Of a stretch of DNA of 64,000 nucleotides, positions 61,961 to 64,000 are shown piece by piece; positions within the stretch are counted from its first letter, which is position 1; every line of letters starts with the position of its first letter. The notes under the pieces are model-generated. The model had not been told where the DNA came from. It did no database searches and worked only from the letters and a program-made list of their open reading frames with translations. The stretch is from Sphingomonas_D zeicaulis (GTDB taxonomy: Bacteria; Pseudomonadota; Alphaproteobacteria; Sphingomonadales; Sphingomonadaceae): contig NZ_JBNPXQ010000005.1 in assembly GCF_050433225.1 (NCBI RefSeq), positions 310,001-374,000 on the forward strand, written 5' to 3'. Made by a program: the position numbers and the translations under genes.

Positions 61961-64000
61961 ATGACCGCACGGACCTTGCGCCTCGCCGCGCTGCTTGCCT
62001 GCACCGCGATCGCGATGCCCGCCCATGCCGACGAACTTGCCGATGGCTTCCGCAGCCCGCCCGCCACGGCGCGTCCGCGCGTGTGGTGGCACTGGATGAA
62101 CGGCAACGTCACCAAGGACGGGATCGAGAAGGATCTCGACTGGCTGGCGCGGATCGGCGTGGCCGGCGTTCAGAATTTCGATGCCAATCTCCAGACGCCG
62201 CAGATCGTGCCTGAGCGGCTGACCTACATGACCGATGGCTGGAAGGATGCGTTCCGCCATGCCGTTCATGTAGCCGATGCCAAGGGGCTGGAATTCGCCA
62301 TCGCCGCCTCGCCCGGCTGGAGCGAGACCGGCGGCCCCTGGGTGAAGCCGCGGGATGCGATGAAGAAACTGGTCTGGGCGCAGGCCGATCTGCGCGGCGG
62401 CCTGCGCTACTCCGGTGCCTTGCCCGCGCCGCCCGCGACCACCGGCCCGTTCCAGAGCGTGGCATTCAGCGATCCGCTGGCGGGGGGAGAGAAAGGCCCC
62501 GAGCAGCCGCGCTTCTACCAGGACGCGCGCATCCTCGCCTATCCGCTTGCCAGGCAGGCGCTGCCGCAGCCCGTCGCCAGCCAGGCCGGCGGCGCATCGC
62601 TCGATGCCGCCGCGCTCGCCGATGACGATCTCGAAACCACCGTTCCGGTGGCGAAGGGCGACGCCGCCAACCCCGGCGCGCTGATCCTCGACTATGGCAA
62701 GCCCGTCACCATCCGTTCGGCCAGCCTGTTCATCCCCCACGCACGCCCGCCTTTCGGCGATCCGGCCTATCTGCCCGCGCTTGAGGCGGAGACCGCGGAG
62801 GGCTGGGCGCGGATCGGCCGCATCCCGCTCAACGAGGCGGCGACGACGATCGCCTTCGCCCCCGTCACCGCGCGCCGCTTCCGCCTGCTGCTCGCCGCCA
62901 ACGACGCGGCCAAGTCACCGGGGCTGGGCGATGGTGCACCGGGCGCGATCAGCATCGATGTGTTCGCGCGGCCCGAAACGCCGACGCTCGCCATCGGCGA
63001 CTTCCGCCTCTTCGCCGAACCGCGGATCGACCAGTTTGAGGCCAAGGCGGGGTTCGCCCTGCTGCCCGACTATAACGCCCTGCCGACCGCGGATGCACCG
63101 GCGATCGATCCCGCGAAGGTCATCGACCTCACCGACCGGCTGCGGCCCGACGGCACGCTCGACTGGACAGCGCCGAAGGGCAGCGACTGGCGTATCCTGC
63201 GGCTCGGTTCTTCGCTGACCGGCAAGACCAACCATCCCGCCACGCCCGAGGCGACCGGTCTTGAGGTCGACAAATATGATGCCGGCGCGGTGCGCCGCTA
63301 CCTCGAAACCTATCTGGCGATGTATCGCGACACGGTGGGCGCCGACTGGATCGGCAAGAAGGGCATCCGCGCGCTGCTGACCGACAGCATCGAAGTGGGT
63401 GCCTCCAACTGGACGCCGGAGATCGTCGCCCAGTTCAAGGCGCGCCGCGGCTATGATCCGACGCCTTGGCTGCCCGCGCTGACCGGCACGGTGATCGGCT
63501 CGGCCGCGCGCAGTGATGCCTTCCTCCACGACTATCGCCAGACCTTGGCCGACCTGCTGGCCGACGCGCATTACGGAACCGTCGCGAAGGTGGCGCATGA
63601 GCAAGGCCTGATCGTTTATGGCGAGGCGCTGGAAAATGGCCGGCCGGTGCTGGGCGACGATCTGGCGATGCGCGCGCATGCCGACGTGCCGATGGCGGCG
63701 CTGTGGACCTTCAACCGCGGCGCGGCACCACGCCCCACCCTGCTGGGCGACATGAAGGGCGCGGCGTCGGTCGCGCACATCTATGGCCAGAACATCGTCT
63801 CGGCGGAATCGATGACCTCCGCCTTCGCGCCCTGGGCCTTCGCGCCGGCGGACCTCAAGCGCGTGATCGATCTGGAGTTCGTCTCGGGCATCAACCGCCC
63901 GATCGTCCACACCTCGGTCCACCAGCCAGTGGACGACAAGCTGCCGGGGCTCAGCCTCATGATCTTCGGCCAATATTTCAACCGCCACGAAAGCTGGGCG
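61961..64000 (+). CDS. GH106-type alpha-L-rhamnosidase, C-terminus off the right edge
   Basis: 680 codons from an ATG at 61961 remain open at the edge; GH106 proteins are usually about 1000 aa or more. Signal peptide about 1-24. Diagnostic opening RVWWHWMNGNVTKDGIEKDL, LARIGVAGVQNFDANL, AASPGWSETGGPWV and a later ALLTDSIEVGASNWTP with the acidic catalytic region. A beta-sandwich insertion lies at about 200-350. The enzyme removes terminal alpha-L-rhamnose from pectic or flavonoid glycosides. It follows the acetyl-esterase-like gene by 15 nt and completes the visible deglycosylation set with GH1. Confidence 0.88.
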   Translation, partial: MTARTLRLAALLACTAIAMPAHADELADGFRSPPATARPRVWWHWMNGNVTKDGIEKDLDWLARIGVAGVQNFDANLQTPQIVPERLTYMTDGWKDAFRHAVHVADAKGLEFAIAASPGWSETGGPWVKPRDAMKKLVWAQADLRGGLRYSGALPAPPATTGPFQSVAFSDPLAGGEKGPEQPRFYQDARILAYPLARQALPQPVASQAGGASLDAAALADDDLETTVPVAKGDAANPGALILDYGKPVTIRSASLFIPHARPPFGDPAYLPALEAETAEGWARIGRIPLNEAATTIAFAPVTARRFRLLLAANDAAKSPGLGDGAPGAISIDVFARPETPTLAIGDFRLFAEPRIDQFEAKAGFALLPDYNALPTADAPAIDPAKVIDLTDRLRPDGTLDWTAPKGSDWRILRLGSSLTGKTNHPATPEATGLEVDKYDAGAVRRYLETYLAMYRDTVGADWIGKKGIRALLTDSIEVGASNWTPEIVAQFKARRGYDPTPWLPALTGTVIGSAARSDAFLHDYRQTLADLLADAHYGTVAKVAHEQGLIVYGEALENGRPVLGDDLAMRAHADVPMAALWTFNRGAAPRPTLLGDMKGAASVAHIYGQNIVSAESMTSAFAPWAFAPADLKRVIDLEFVSGINRPIVHTSVHQPVDDKLPGLSLMIFGQYFNRHESWA

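Noticed and set aside
1..64000. CRISPR arrays, rRNA, integrase or attachment sites
   Set aside because: Looked for regular repeats, integrase genes and tRNA-anchored repeats; none found apart from the single IS5-family element.

Overview
The window is GC-rich, densely coding DNA with short intergenic gaps, many 1-4 nt gene overlaps (ATGA, GTGA, TGATG) and occasional GTG starts. The gene content (TonB-dependent receptor, FadE-type acyl-CoA dehydrogenase, beta-helix pectinases, sphingomonad-style small proteins) suggests a plant-associated alphaproteobacterium of the Sphingomonadaceae. This assignment is inferred from gene content and style; no rRNA or other marker gene is present.

Region 1 (1-7660, minus strand) is part of a type VI secretion locus: tssE, tssF, tssG, tssH/clpV and a membrane-anchored Ser/Thr kinase that runs off the left edge. 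Region 2 (7740-14322) holds a LysE-type exporter, a GT1 glycosyltransferase, and a VirG-like regulator / di-haem peroxidase / VirA-like sensor kinase operon. Region 3 (14323-18224) is gene-poor and looks like a scar. It holds palindromic repeats, a small DUF6678-like gene, an intact IS5-family element with a -1 frameshift signal, and two small conserved-looking genes. Region 4 (18225-29840) is housekeeping and envelope: FadE, an interrupted histidine phosphatase, NAD(P)H-hydrate dehydratase, two small stress-type proteins, an AttH-like lipocalin with its ABC transporter, an FMN glutamate-synthase-like protein and a beta-carbonic anhydrase.

Region 5 (29998-47880) is a pectin and acid-sugar locus. 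A divergent promoter at about 35.5 kb feeds two tightly coupled operons. The minus-strand operon encodes a PdxA2-type dehydrogenase, a DapA-type lyase, an SUMF1/sialidase-like fusion and an iron-type alcohol dehydrogenase. The plus-strand operon encodes a DUF1537 kinase, an Nramp-fold transporter lacking the metal-binding motifs, an (alpha/alpha)6 glycosidase, pectin methylesterase, GH28 polygalacturonase and a second methylesterase. A further GH28-like protein, a DUF5060/DUF4038-type glycosidase and a FadR-type GntR regulator complete it.

Region 6 (48133-64000) looks like a locus for plant phenolic glycosides, probably flavonoid rhamno-glucosides. It has two LysR regulators and then a long plus-strand run: amidohydrolase, FAD phenol hydroxylase, GlcG/HbpS-like protein, extradiol (VOC) dioxygenase, FAH-family hydrolase, TonB receptor, MBL hydrolase, two alpha/beta hydrolases, GH1 beta-glucosidase, a small membrane protein and a GH106 alpha-L-rhamnosidase cut by the right edge. 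Regions 5 and 6 with the VirA/VirG-like sensor point to life on plant cell-wall and phenolic compounds.
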